From CAZMPJ01 sp964568455 (lineage in GTDB: Bacteria; Margulisbacteria; WOR-1; O2-12-FULL-45-9): a DNA stretch of 64,000 bases. Position 1 is the stretch's first letter, and each line of letters starts with the position of its first letter. Location of the stretch: NCBI GenBank assembly GCA_964568455.1, contig CAZMPJ010000003.1, positions 71,441 through 135,440 of the forward strand. The letters run 5' to 3'. The translations under genes were made by a program, and so were the position numbers. The notes beneath the pieces are model-generated. The model was given only the letters and a program-made list of their open reading frames with translations, was not told the DNA's origin and ran no database searches. Shown here in pieces: positions 43,330-51,494 of this stretch.

Positions 43330-45735
43330 ATGAAAAAGCTGATTGTATCTTTGATCCTTCTTTTGTCATTCGTCATTGGTGCTTCTTCTGCCCAGGATTT
43401 ATCAGACCTTGCCCTTAAACGCGGAGTAGGTGTGCGCGCAGCAGGCATGGGTGGTGCTTATACCGCACTGGCTGACGATGCATCTGCGCTTTTTTATAAC
43501 CCAGCTGGACTGGCGGTTCCGGGGATAGCTTATACTACCGGTAATCCAGACACCAATCGCAAACATGTGCAAGGCACTGTTAATCTGTTAAAACTTGGTT
43601 ATTTAGGTTATGGCCTGTGGAATTTAGAAAGCTCTACCAATAGTGATGAAGTAACAGTTACCAGCCTTGGTTTTGGTAATAAACAAAACTGGCTTAGTTG
43701 GGGTATGAGTTATAAAGATATTAGCAAAAATATTTCCGGCACTGTTTCTTCGGGTTGGTCCAGCGATTTGGGAGCAATAGTGAGAGTTAGCCCGCAATTT
43801 AGACTGGGATTAATTGCCCAAGATTTATTAACCAGCAGCACAACTTTGGTTTCTGCCTCAGGCAGGCTGGGTGCAGCTTTAAAAATTATGGATGATCAAT
43901 TTACTTTGGCAGCTGATGCTGAAATTGCTCGATCTGGCCAAACTTATGCTCACTTTGGCGTGGAAACAGATATTACGGAAGGGTTTACTTTGCGAGCTGG
44001 ACTTAATCGCGGAGATCCTACTGTTGGCGGTAGTATGGACATGGGGGTTTTTGCTTTTGATTATGCAGCTGTTTTTGAGCCTGGTAATACCACAGTTCAA
44101 AAAATGGAAGCAGGTTTAAAATATTTACCTCGACGAAAACGTCCTTTTTCAATAATCAAACAAAAAGAATATGTTTTAATAGATGTAAGCGGTGCGATTA
44201 AGGGCGGCAGAACTCAAGTTAGCATTTTGGGTGGAGTTAACCCTGGCGTAGACTCAATTATTGCTGATATCAATAAGGCGGCTAAAGATCCGTCAGTTAA
44301 CGGAATTATGATTAAGATTGGGGGTTTTGGTGGAGGATTGGGAGGCATGGCGATTGTGCAGGAAATTAGAAGAGAGCTTGTACTAGCTAAAGCTAAAGGC
44401 AAAAAAGTTGTAGCCTACATTGAAGGCAGTGCTTTGGGCGATGAATATTATTTAGCAGCTGTAGCAGATAAGATTGTGGCTCCACCAGGGGCGGTGGTGG
44501 GGGCTTTTGGTCAAAGTGTAGCAGTTTATCGTATTGGTGGTTTGTATGAAAAGATTGGCATGGAATTTCAAGAGTTTACCCAAGGAAAATATAAAGCTGC
44601 TTTTTCTCCTTATAACGAGTCAGCTTCCAAAGAGCAAAAAGAAATGATTTCAAGCATTGTGACCGATCTTTATCGTCAGCTATTAACTGATGTGGCAAAA
44701 GACCGCCAGATTGACATTGCAGCAATGAAAGAAATGGGAGAAGGTCAATTATTTACTGCTGAAGAAGCAAAAGATTTGGGGCTAATTGATGAGATTGGCT
44801 ATTTTAAAGAAGCAACTAAGCTGGCGGCAATTATTGCCGGAGCTAAAGAAAAAGACAAAGAAGCCAGTATGATCAAATTAAAAGAAGTAGAAGACGAAGA
44901 GTTTTTCTTAACCCAAATGTTTGGGGTGGCGGTGATTGAAATTGACGGAGAGATTGTTTCAGGGCAAAGCGATGAGAATGTTCTTTTTGGCGGGCAGATT
45001 GTTGGCTCTGAAACCGTTAGCGGCTACATTCGTCAGGCTAGTGACGATGTGTTTATTAAAGCCATTATTTTAAGAATTAATTCTCCGGGTGGAGGGGGTA
45101 TTGCAGCCGGTGAGATTTATGAGGCAATAAAATATGCCAAGCAGAAAGAGAAAGTTGTAATTGCTTCTTTGGGTAATATTGCGGCTTCAGGTGGATATTA
45201 TATTGCTTGCGGTGCAGATAAAATTGTGGCGAATGAATCCAGCTTAACCGGCAGTATTGGGGTGATTGGCTATATTCCTTTATATGAAAAACTTTATAAA
45301 AAATTTGGCATTAAATCTGAAATTTACAAAGAAGGCAAATACTCTGACATGTTTTCTTCGGCCAGAAAATTAACCACCGAAGAAGCTGATATGATTGTAA
45401 AACTGCAAAAAGTTACTTATGATGAATTTGTAAACGCGGTTGCTGCGGGAAGAAAAATTGCAACTGAAGAAGTTTATGAGCTGGCCGAGGGTCGGCTTTA
45501 TACTGGTAACCAGGCTTTTGAATTAAAATTAGTGGATAAGATTGGCGGGTTTAATGATGCGATTGAGCTGGCTAAGGTTGAAGCAAAATTAACTGGCGAG
45601 CCCCGGCTTATTTTTTACCACCATCCAAGCTGGTTTTCGCAGCTTGGCTATCAATATAATGCATCTTCGACGGATAAGTCATCCCTAGTTTCTCTTTGGC
45701 AATCTTTTCGATCTGCTTTAGGTCTTCTCTTTTAG
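43330..45735 (+). CDS. sppA: Outer-membrane-type beta-barrel fused to SppA (S49) protease
   Basis: 801 residues: signal peptide (1-21), a PorV/UPF0164-like barrel (about 25-275, with GMGGAYTALADDASALFYNPAGLA-type signature), then a double SppA domain. The catalytic lysine is probably K422 (GKYKAAFSP, like E. coli Lys209) and the nucleophile S620 (AASGGYY), so both halves of the E. coli-type active site are kept. SppA normally sits in the inner membrane and degrades signal peptides; fusion to a barrel would put the protease at the outer membrane. The signal peptide includes a TCATTCGTCATT repeat. The 3' end overlaps ftsL by 128 bp. Confidence 0.85.
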   Translation: MKKLIVSLILLLSFVIGASSAQDLSDLALKRGVGVRAAGMGGAYTALADDASALFYNPAGLAVPGIAYTTGNPDTNRKHVQGTVNLLKLGYLGYGLWNLESSTNSDEVTVTSLGFGNKQNWLSWGMSYKDISKNISGTVSSGWSSDLGAIVRVSPQFRLGLIAQDLLTSSTTLVSASGRLGAALKIMDDQFTLAADAEIARSGQTYAHFGVETDITEGFTLRAGLNRGDPTVGGSMDMGVFAFDYAAVFEPGNTTVQKMEAGLKYLPRRKRPFSIIKQKEYVLIDVSGAIKGGRTQVSILGGVNPGVDSIIADINKAAKDPSVNGIMIKIGGFGGGLGGMAIVQEIRRELVLAKAKGKKVVAYIEGSALGDEYYLAAVADKIVAPPGAVVGAFGQSVAVYRIGGLYEKIGMEFQEFTQGKYKAAFSPYNESASKEQKEMISSIVTDLYRQLLTDVAKDRQIDIAAMKEMGEGQLFTAEEAKDLGLIDEIGYFKEATKLAAIIAGAKEKDKEASMIKLKEVEDEEFFLTQMFGVAVIEIDGEIVSGQSDENVLFGGQIVGSETVSGYIRQASDDVFIKAIILRINSPGGGGIAAGEIYEAIKYAKQKEKVVIASLGNIAASGGYYIACGADKIVANESSLTGSIGVIGYIPLYEKLYKKFGIKSEIYKEGKYSDMFSSARKLTTEEADMIVKLQKVTYDEFVNAVAAGRKIATEEVYELAEGRLYTGNQAFELKLVDKIGGFNDAIELAKVEAKLTGEPRLIFYHHPSWFSQLGYQYNASSTDKSSLVSLWQSFRSALGLLF

Positions 45736-45907
45736 CTACTTGGCTGCCTAGCAGGCGATTTTTGCTGCGCAGTTCGTTGAGCTCAATTTTTAGGTCAGTA
45801 TTTTGGTATTTTAAGTCAATGTTTTGGGTATAGATGTATAAATGAATTGCGGCTAGGGCTACGATTAAAACTAAAGTAAAGATTGCTCTTCTAAATGAGG
45901 CTTTCAT
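45608..45907 (-). CDS. ftsL: FtsL/DivIC-like septum protein
   Basis: 99 residues: a short basic cytoplasmic start, one transmembrane helix (about 8-27) and a coiled coil (about 33-65) ending in an IEKIAKEKLGM segment typical of FtsL/DivIC. Its place after rsmH matches the classical dcw order. The start is ATG 45907, preceded by GGGGAG. The last 42 codons are antisense to the end of the barrel-SppA gene. Sequence alone cannot separate FtsL from DivIC. Confidence 0.75.
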   Translation of the reverse strand: MKASFRRAIFTLVLIVALAAIHLYIYTQNIDLKYQNTDLKIELNELRSKNRLLGSQVAKREDLKQIEKIAKEKLGMTYPSKMHYIDSQAAKTSLDGGKK

Positions 45908-46787
45908 TCTTTTTCTCCCCAGCTCTAAGTTTAGCACTTCTTGAGCGAGGATTTAAAGAGAGCTCTTCTAGTCCAGCCTGTACTGGCTTTTTGGTTAAGA
46001 TTTGTAATTGCCCGTTAGAAGCGGATTTTATCTCTCTAAAAGTATGTTTTGTAATTCGATCTTCGAGTGAATGATAAGAAATCACAACAATTCTTCCACC
46101 TGGTTTTAGCAGATCAATTGCATCTTTTAAAGCAGACTTTAAAACATCCAGCTCATCATTAATAAAAATCCGCAAAGATTGAAAGATTCTAGTGACTGAT
46201 TCTCTTTTTTTCCAGGTTGGAATAGCTTTTTCAACTATTTCTTTTAACTGAAAAGTGGTTTTGATCTTTTCTGAGCCTCTTTTTCTGCAAATCGCTTTGG
46301 CAATACGGTAGGCAAAACGTTCTTCGCCGAATTCTTTAAATATTTTCTGCAAATCTTCTTTATCATAAGTGTTTATAATTTCTTCAGCTGTGGTTTTCAA
46401 CCCTTTGTCCATTCGCATATCCAATGGCCCATCTTTTTGAATGCTAAAACCACGTTCTGCTGTGTCTATTTGATGAGAGGAAACTCCAAGGTCAAAAAGT
46501 ATACCATCTACTGGTTCTTGAATATGTTTTTTTAGATGTTTGAAGTTGTCTTTGATGTAAGTGATGTTTTCAAACTTTGCTAAGCGGGTTTTAGCGGCAT
46601 CGAGGGCATCTTGGTCGTGGTCAAAGGCAAAAATTTTGGATTTTAGTCCGCCGGAGGCGGATTGGGTTTTGATTTTTTCACTATGGCTTCCTCCACCCAA
46701 AGTACAATCAACATAAATGCCATTATCTTTGGGGTTAAGGAACTGCACAGCTTCCTTAAGCAAGACCGGAGTATGCTTAAAATCCAT
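45891..46787 (-). CDS. rsmH: 16S rRNA m4C1402 methyltransferase
   Basis: 298 residues. Motif I is YVDCTLGGGSHSE (residues about 24-36), and DGILFDLGVSSHQID and the C-terminal SYHSLEDRITK are signature segments. It methylates N4 of C1402 in the ribosomal P site. A short AAAGG site lies 7 bases after the stop of the PEBP gene, so they may be cotranscribed. It overlaps ftsL by 17 bp. mraZ, which usually precedes rsmH, is missing. A GTCCGCCGGAGGCGGA palindrome near 46650 lies within the coding region. Confidence 0.95.
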   Translation of the reverse strand: MDFKHTPVLLKEAVQFLNPKDNGIYVDCTLGGGSHSEKIKTQSASGGLKSKIFAFDHDQDALDAAKTRLAKFENITYIKDNFKHLKKHIQEPVDGILFDLGVSSHQIDTAERGFSIQKDGPLDMRMDKGLKTTAEEIINTYDKEDLQKIFKEFGEERFAYRIAKAICRKRGSEKIKTTFQLKEIVEKAIPTWKKRESVTRIFQSLRIFINDELDVLKSALKDAIDLLKPGGRIVVISYHSLEDRITKHTFREIKSASNGQLQILTKKPVQAGLEELSLNPRSRSAKLRAGEKKNESLI

Positions 46788-46793
46788 TAACCT

Positions 46794-47429
46794 TTAAGAG
46801 CCTTCAAATGTTCCGGATAAAGTTATGACCTCAAGCGTAAATCCATTAACCGCAGCATTAAAATTTGTGTCAGTGATGGCTGCGGCTGGATCAAGATCTA
46901 CCTCGGCAGTATTTAAAGCATAAAGAGTAAATTGATAAGTGTGTGTTTCGCCAGAAGGAGGCCAGGGACCTTCATAACTGGCAAGCCCAGTGACGTCATT
47001 AACTACTTCTTGGCAGCCAGATGGCATATTGGCTGTGCCTGAAGCGCCAGAAGCTATGGAAGTAGCGGTTGAAGGAATATCAATTACTACCCAATGATAA
47101 GCCACTGGATCAAAGGCAGTGTCAACCATTCTTAGCACAAAAGATAATGTGCCAGCGGGAGGATTGGACCAGGCTAAAGGGACAGAGGTATTTAACCCAC
47201 CAGTTATTGAAGTATAAGCATAGATTAAGGGTATGGCATTGCCATCATCAAAAGCAGAAGAAGTTATGCTAAAGTTGGCAGACGTAGTTGTCGTGGTACT
47301 GGTAGTAGTGGTGGCGGCAGCGGTTGTAGTTGTAGTAGCGCTAGAGCTGGAAGAACCACAACCAGTAGTAATGGTGAAAAAAAACAAAGAACAAACAACA
47401 AAAAACAAACAGGCTATTTTAAATTTCAT
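46794..47429 (-). CDS. PEBP-family (YbhB/YbcL) secreted protein
   Basis: 211 residues: lipoprotein-type signal peptide (lipobox near TTGC, residues 18-22), a Ser/Thr/Ala low-complexity linker (about 23-46), then a phosphatidylethanolamine-binding-protein domain with WSNPPAGTLSF, YHWVVIDIP and a GPWPPSG loop. The bacterial family role is unclear. An inner ATG at 47429 is preferred over the upstream frame because GAGGAGG lies just before it. The linker is encoded by degenerate GTA/GTG/GCG triplets. Confidence 0.8.
   Translation of the reverse strand: MKFKIACLFFVVCSLFFFTITTGCGSSSSSATTTTTAAATTTTSTTTTTSANFSITSSAFDDGNAIPLIYAYTSITGGLNTSVPLAWSNPPAGTLSFVLRMVDTAFDPVAYHWVVIDIPSTATSIASGASGTANMPSGCQEVVNDVTGLASYEGPWPPSGETHTYQFTLYALNTAEVDLDPAAAITDTNFNAAVNGFTLEVITLSGTFEGS
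47282..47352. repeat. Degenerate trinucleotide tract in the PEBP gene
   Basis: A run of GTA/GTT/GTG/GCG triplets on the plus strand encodes the Thr/Ala/Ser linker on the minus strand. Such tracts can change length by slippage in units of whole codons. Confidence 0.6.
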
Positions 47430-47468
47430 GATAATCCTCCTCAAATTTGATTTGAGAGAATTATACAA

Positions 47469-49820
47469 CTATCCCATGACTACTTCAACATGATGCTCGT
47501 TGCCAGCGGTTTGGTCGGCTGGAATAATGGTTCCTTCAATTTTCTTGTTATCCATGGTTATGGATTTAATGCCCTTGGAAACCCCTTCTGGGTTGCGTAC
47601 AGTAATAAAGTAAGTAGATCCTCTAAAAACTCTTTTTACTGAAAAGCCTTTCCAAGCTCTTGGAATACAAGGATCAACGGTTAAACCTTTATAAGCAGGT
47701 CTAACCCCCAGGATCCATTGGGTAGCGGCAATTAAGTTCCAGCAAGCAGAGCCAGTTAACCAAGAATTTTTTCCTTCACCAAAATCCTTATGTGCTTTAC
47801 CGGCAATCATTTGACAGTAAACATAAGGTTCGGTTTTGTGTAAATCAGCAATTTCGTTTCTAGCGGCAGGCTGGATAGCTTTATAATATTCATAAGCATA
47901 GTCGCCGCGGCCCAAAATACACTCTGCAATCATGGCCCAAGGGTTGGGATGGCAAAAGATTGCTCCGTTCTCTTTGAGTCCTGGCGGATAAACGCAGATT
48001 GAACCGTATTTCCAGATAAATTCAGAATAGGGTGGGTTCATCAAGATGATCCCGTGTTTGGTCCAAAGATGTTTTCTAACTGAATCCATGCATTTTTTAG
48101 CTTTTTCCTGGTCAGCTGTTCCAGAAAGTACTGCCCAGGCCTGGGATTCAAGATAAATCTGACCTTCTTTATTTTTGGAAGAACCAATGGGTTGTTTTTC
48201 TTCGTCAAAAGCGCGGATGTACCAGTTGCCGTCCCAAGCTGCTTTATCAATCCTCTTACTCATATCTTCGGCAATGTCATTATATTTTTTTACATCATCT
48301 TTTTTATTAAGCAATTCTGCCATTTGAGCCATTTCACGGGCGCCATTAACCACCATTTCTGCTACCATTACTGATTCTGCATCTTCATTGTTATGGGTTA
48401 GGTTTAAACAATCATTCCAATCGGCAAAATACATTTTGGGCAGGTGGTGTGAACCACAGTGGGTTAAACTAAAATTGATTGCTCTAGCCATATGATCGTA
48501 AAGCGTGCCTTTTTCTCCACCAACAAAAGGAATGGCTTGTTCTAGGAAGCGGATATCGCCGGTTTCTTTGACATAGGAAGGAACAGAAACAGTTAACCAA
48601 AGGTGATCGTCAGAATAGCCAGACCCGTTGCCTTTTTTCGAAAGAGGAGAGTACTGATGGTAGGCTGATCCGTCTTCAAACTGGTTAGAAGCTAAGTCAA
48701 TGATCCTTTGTTTTACTTTTTCCGGGATTAAATGCACAAAGCCTAAAGTGTCTTGGTTTGAATCGCGAAAACCCATTCCACGACCAATACCAGATTCATA
48801 ATAAGAAGCAGAGCGTGACCAGTTAAAAGTAGTTAAACATTGGTATTGGTTCCAAACGTTGACCATTAAATCCAGCTCTGGATCAGGAGATTGTACTGAA
48901 TATTTGTTTAAATTTCCGTCCCAATATTTTTTAAGTTCAGCAAAAGCCGCGTTTACTTTTTCCGGGGTATTAAATTGCTCAATTTTTTGAGGAGGAACTT
49001 TGATATCTTCGGTAAACCCAAGCACAAAGATAAAAGTCTTGGTTTCGCCGGGTTTTAATTTAAAGTTAAACATTTGAGAGCCAACCGGTGACCAGCCGCA
49101 GGCAATAGAATTAGTCATTTTGCCTTCGATTACCGCTCTAGGGTTTGACCAATCGCCATAAGTTCCCATAAAGTCTCTTCGTTGAGTATCAAAACCTTTA
49201 GCTTTATTATTGGAACAAGCAAAATAGCCAACTAAATCTTTTTCCACTCGATAGCGAGAAAGATGGTAAATAATATTATCTTTAACTTCGGTTTGGCCAA
49301 TGTTTAAATTGTATTGATAGTCAGTCATGTCATTAAGCGCGTCCCAGAGGCAGAATTCAACAAAAGAAAAAACCGATAGATCTCTGGTTTTAGGTCCGCT
49401 GGCTTTTACTTCCATCATCCAAATTTCCAGGTTTTCTCCTAGCGGGACAAGGTAAGTGGTTTTAGTGGAAATCCCAGCATATTCAGAAGCAATAGTAGTA
49501 TAGCCCAGACCAACATGGCATTCGTATTTATAATCTTTTAAATCTTTTAAAACTGGCTGCCAAGAAGCAGACCAGTAGTCTTTGCTTTCATTATCGCGAA
49601 TGTACAAATAGCGACCACCGCGGTCCTGGGGAACGTTGTTATAGCGGTAACGTAGGATTCTTCTTTCTTTAGGATCTTTGTAAAAGCTGTAGCCTCCGGC
49701 AGTGTTGCTCATAATTGCGCAATATTCTTCGGCGCCAAGGTAGTTGGTCCAGGGTAGTGGGGTATCGGGTCTGGTAATAACGTATTCTTTGTTTTCCTTG
49801 TCAAAATGTCCGTATTTCAT
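47469..49820 (-). CDS. GH94 phosphorylase (cellobiose-phosphorylase-like)
   Basis: 783 residues, length typical of cellobiose phosphorylase. N-terminal beta-sandwich (RPDTPLPWTNYLGAEEY near 15-31; AGGYSFYKDP near 41) and an (alpha/alpha)6 catalytic barrel with DWND at 467-470 holding the catalytic acid region, and SWLTGSACWNL near 690. These enzymes split beta-glucosyl disaccharides with phosphate to glucose 1-phosphate. It has no signal peptide, so it is cytoplasmic. AGGAG precedes the ATG. Cellobiose is the likeliest substrate. Confidence 0.9.
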   Translation of the reverse strand: MKYGHFDKENKEYVITRPDTPLPWTNYLGAEEYCAIMSNTAGGYSFYKDPKERRILRYRYNNVPQDRGGRYLYIRDNESKDYWSASWQPVLKDLKDYKYECHVGLGYTTIASEYAGISTKTTYLVPLGENLEIWMMEVKASGPKTRDLSVFSFVEFCLWDALNDMTDYQYNLNIGQTEVKDNIIYHLSRYRVEKDLVGYFACSNNKAKGFDTQRRDFMGTYGDWSNPRAVIEGKMTNSIACGWSPVGSQMFNFKLKPGETKTFIFVLGFTEDIKVPPQKIEQFNTPEKVNAAFAELKKYWDGNLNKYSVQSPDPELDLMVNVWNQYQCLTTFNWSRSASYYESGIGRGMGFRDSNQDTLGFVHLIPEKVKQRIIDLASNQFEDGSAYHQYSPLSKKGNGSGYSDDHLWLTVSVPSYVKETGDIRFLEQAIPFVGGEKGTLYDHMARAINFSLTHCGSHHLPKMYFADWNDCLNLTHNNEDAESVMVAEMVVNGAREMAQMAELLNKKDDVKKYNDIAEDMSKRIDKAAWDGNWYIRAFDEEKQPIGSSKNKEGQIYLESQAWAVLSGTADQEKAKKCMDSVRKHLWTKHGIILMNPPYSEFIWKYGSICVYPPGLKENGAIFCHPNPWAMIAECILGRGDYAYEYYKAIQPAARNEIADLHKTEPYVYCQMIAGKAHKDFGEGKNSWLTGSACWNLIAATQWILGVRPAYKGLTVDPCIPRAWKGFSVKRVFRGSTYFITVRNPEGVSKGIKSITMDNKKIEGTIIPADQTAGNEHHVEVVMG

Positions 49821-49890
49821 GTCTTAAGTCTCCTTAATATTTTGTTATCACGAAACCATAATTTTACCATAATTTCGGACTTTAAAAAAG

Positions 49891-49921
49891 ATGAAATCCC
49901 CGTCTTTTTATAGCGATAAAG
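49891..49921 (+). promoter_or_regulatory. Sigma-28-like promoter of the GNAT-like gene
   Basis: ATGAAATC, 15 bases, CGATAAAG, then four bases to the ATG. The -35 differs at two positions from GTGAAATT. Confidence 0.55.
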
Positions 49922-49925
49922 ATAT

Positions 49926-50813
49926 ATGAAAGTTGCGAGTTCAACATTTAAGCCAATTTCGCTTATGCAGCAAAAAGTTCTTACTTGGGCCGCAGATAGG
50001 ACCGATCGTTCCAACCGCTTACATTTTAGACTTGGAAAAACCGAAGGTGGCGAAGCTGGAATAATTGTCCAGCCAAAGTATCCTTTTTTGGATTCAGTAA
50101 CAATGCTTCCTGATGAACAATTTTCTGAGTTAGTTGCTCAAGGGCATACTTCTCACACTTTTGATTCAAATCAGCGGCAGATTTTGTTTGCTTTTTCTTG
50201 TGATATGCTGGAGCCACGTTGGACCGATTATGGTAATAATTTAGCACCTTATATAGTTATTGACGCTATTGATCTTGATGTTGCTGACACTATTGGAACT
50301 TTTGGGGTAAGTCTTGCGTGTCACAAGGGTATTATGGAAGATACTAGTGTGATTGGGACAAAGCTGTCAGAATCGACCAGGCAATTTCTTTTGGGAAAAA
50401 GTTGTGACCCCGGCCAAGTTTATACTAGGAGAAGCGAGCTCACGGACGAAGGATTAAATATGATGGGGCGCTCATATGTTAATTTGAAAGTTGAGCAAGA
50501 CTATCGCAATCGAGGAGATAAAAATTTTTACGGTATTGGGCAGATACTTATGACCACTGCCATGCGCATTGCCGCAGAGCAACTTTTGTGCAAGGTCTAT
50601 TTGATGGAGGTAGCCGGAGGGGATGGATCATTCCAAAGCGGCAAACTTTGTAGTTATTACATGCGTTATTTGGGAGCCAGAAAGTCAATATTATTCCCCA
50701 CCTATGCTTTTACTGAAAGATTAATTATTTCTTTTAACGGAGAAGATGGATTTCAACATGCTGAAAGCGTATTAGAACAAAGAAACAGAGAAGCTATGTA
50801 TGATTGGGATTAA
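49926..50813 (+). CDS. Unknown protein with GNAT-like C-terminal region
   Basis: 295 residues, soluble. About residues 185-245 (YRNRG, GIGQILMTTAMRIAAEQ, then YYMRYLGA) resemble the acetyl-CoA loop and C-terminal strand of GNAT acetyltransferases. The first 170 residues have no family I know. The start directly follows a sigma-28-like promoter and lacks a ribosome binding site. After 12 bp comes another unknown gene in the same direction. Confidence 0.55.
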   Translation: MKVASSTFKPISLMQQKVLTWAADRTDRSNRLHFRLGKTEGGEAGIIVQPKYPFLDSVTMLPDEQFSELVAQGHTSHTFDSNQRQILFAFSCDMLEPRWTDYGNNLAPYIVIDAIDLDVADTIGTFGVSLACHKGIMEDTSVIGTKLSESTRQFLLGKSCDPGQVYTRRSELTDEGLNMMGRSYVNLKVEQDYRNRGDKNFYGIGQILMTTAMRIAAEQLLCKVYLMEVAGGDGSFQSGKLCSYYMRYLGARKSILFPTYAFTERLIISFNGEDGFQHAESVLEQRNREAMYDWD

Positions 50814-50825
50814 GGAGCGAAAGAC

Positions 50826-51494
50826 ATGAGCGTTAATCAATTAGCATTAAGACCTGCGACTCGGCAATTATTTGGTTCGCTGCGTTCTGGTTTGATGAGT
50901 ACCAAGATTTATGAGCCAAGTCAGCGAACAAAAAAGACATTAACTTTATCTGGCGAAGGTCAAAATTTAAATTTTGTTTTTGAAACAGAACTTTCCAGCT
51001 TAAAGGGTTATGTTGATGTTCCAGTGGCTGGGACTTTTATGCAATTACTTAATGAACGGTTTGATAGTAGGATTGCAGTTGAATTTAGTTTAGATTTATT
51101 TACTGGCCAATTAGCAGGCAAACTAAACATGTCGCATAGAGCGTTAGGGTCTAGAGAGATAATAATTGAACCCCATTTAATTGCTGCTTCAGAAATTATG
51201 ATGCCTGGAACAGAATTTACATCTGAAGAATTTTTCCTGGCTGAATTATTGTGGTTTGCCATGAATGGTGATGAGGAAGTGTTTATTGGGATTGCTGATC
51301 ATGGTTGGAAAGGATCAATGGGGCCGGAGGAGAAATTAGCGGTTTTCGATTATGAATTTTCATTTGCTAGTAAAAAGCAGCCAAAACCTGGCCAGATTTT
51401 TAACGCTTTGCTTGATGTGACTGAATCAGTCAACAGGTTAGAAGCCGCAATGCTTGAGGGAGAAGATACAGAACCAGGGGAAGACGTTACTTAA
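50826..51494 (+). CDS. Unknown protein, 222 residues
   Basis: A soluble acidic protein with mixed strands and helices (LNFVFETELSSLKGYVDVPV; EEFFLAELLWFAMNGDEE), ending in an acidic tail. I recognise no family. An AAGGAG site lies 10 bases upstream and it follows the GNAT-like gene by 12 bp, so both share the sigma-28-like promoter. Its TAA overlaps the TAA of the GH42 gene by 4 bp. Confidence 0.6.
   Translation: MSVNQLALRPATRQLFGSLRSGLMSTKIYEPSQRTKKTLTLSGEGQNLNFVFETELSSLKGYVDVPVAGTFMQLLNERFDSRIAVEFSLDLFTGQLAGKLNMSHRALGSREIIIEPHLIAASEIMMPGTEFTSEEFFLAELLWFAMNGDEEVFIGIADHGWKGSMGPEEKLAVFDYEFSFASKKQPKPGQIFNALLDVTESVNRLEAAMLEGEDTEPGEDVT

Noticed and set aside
47282..47352. Triplet tract as a CRISPR or minisatellite array
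   Set aside because: Units are degenerate triplets within a Thr/Ala/Ser linker of a secreted protein, a common coding pattern.
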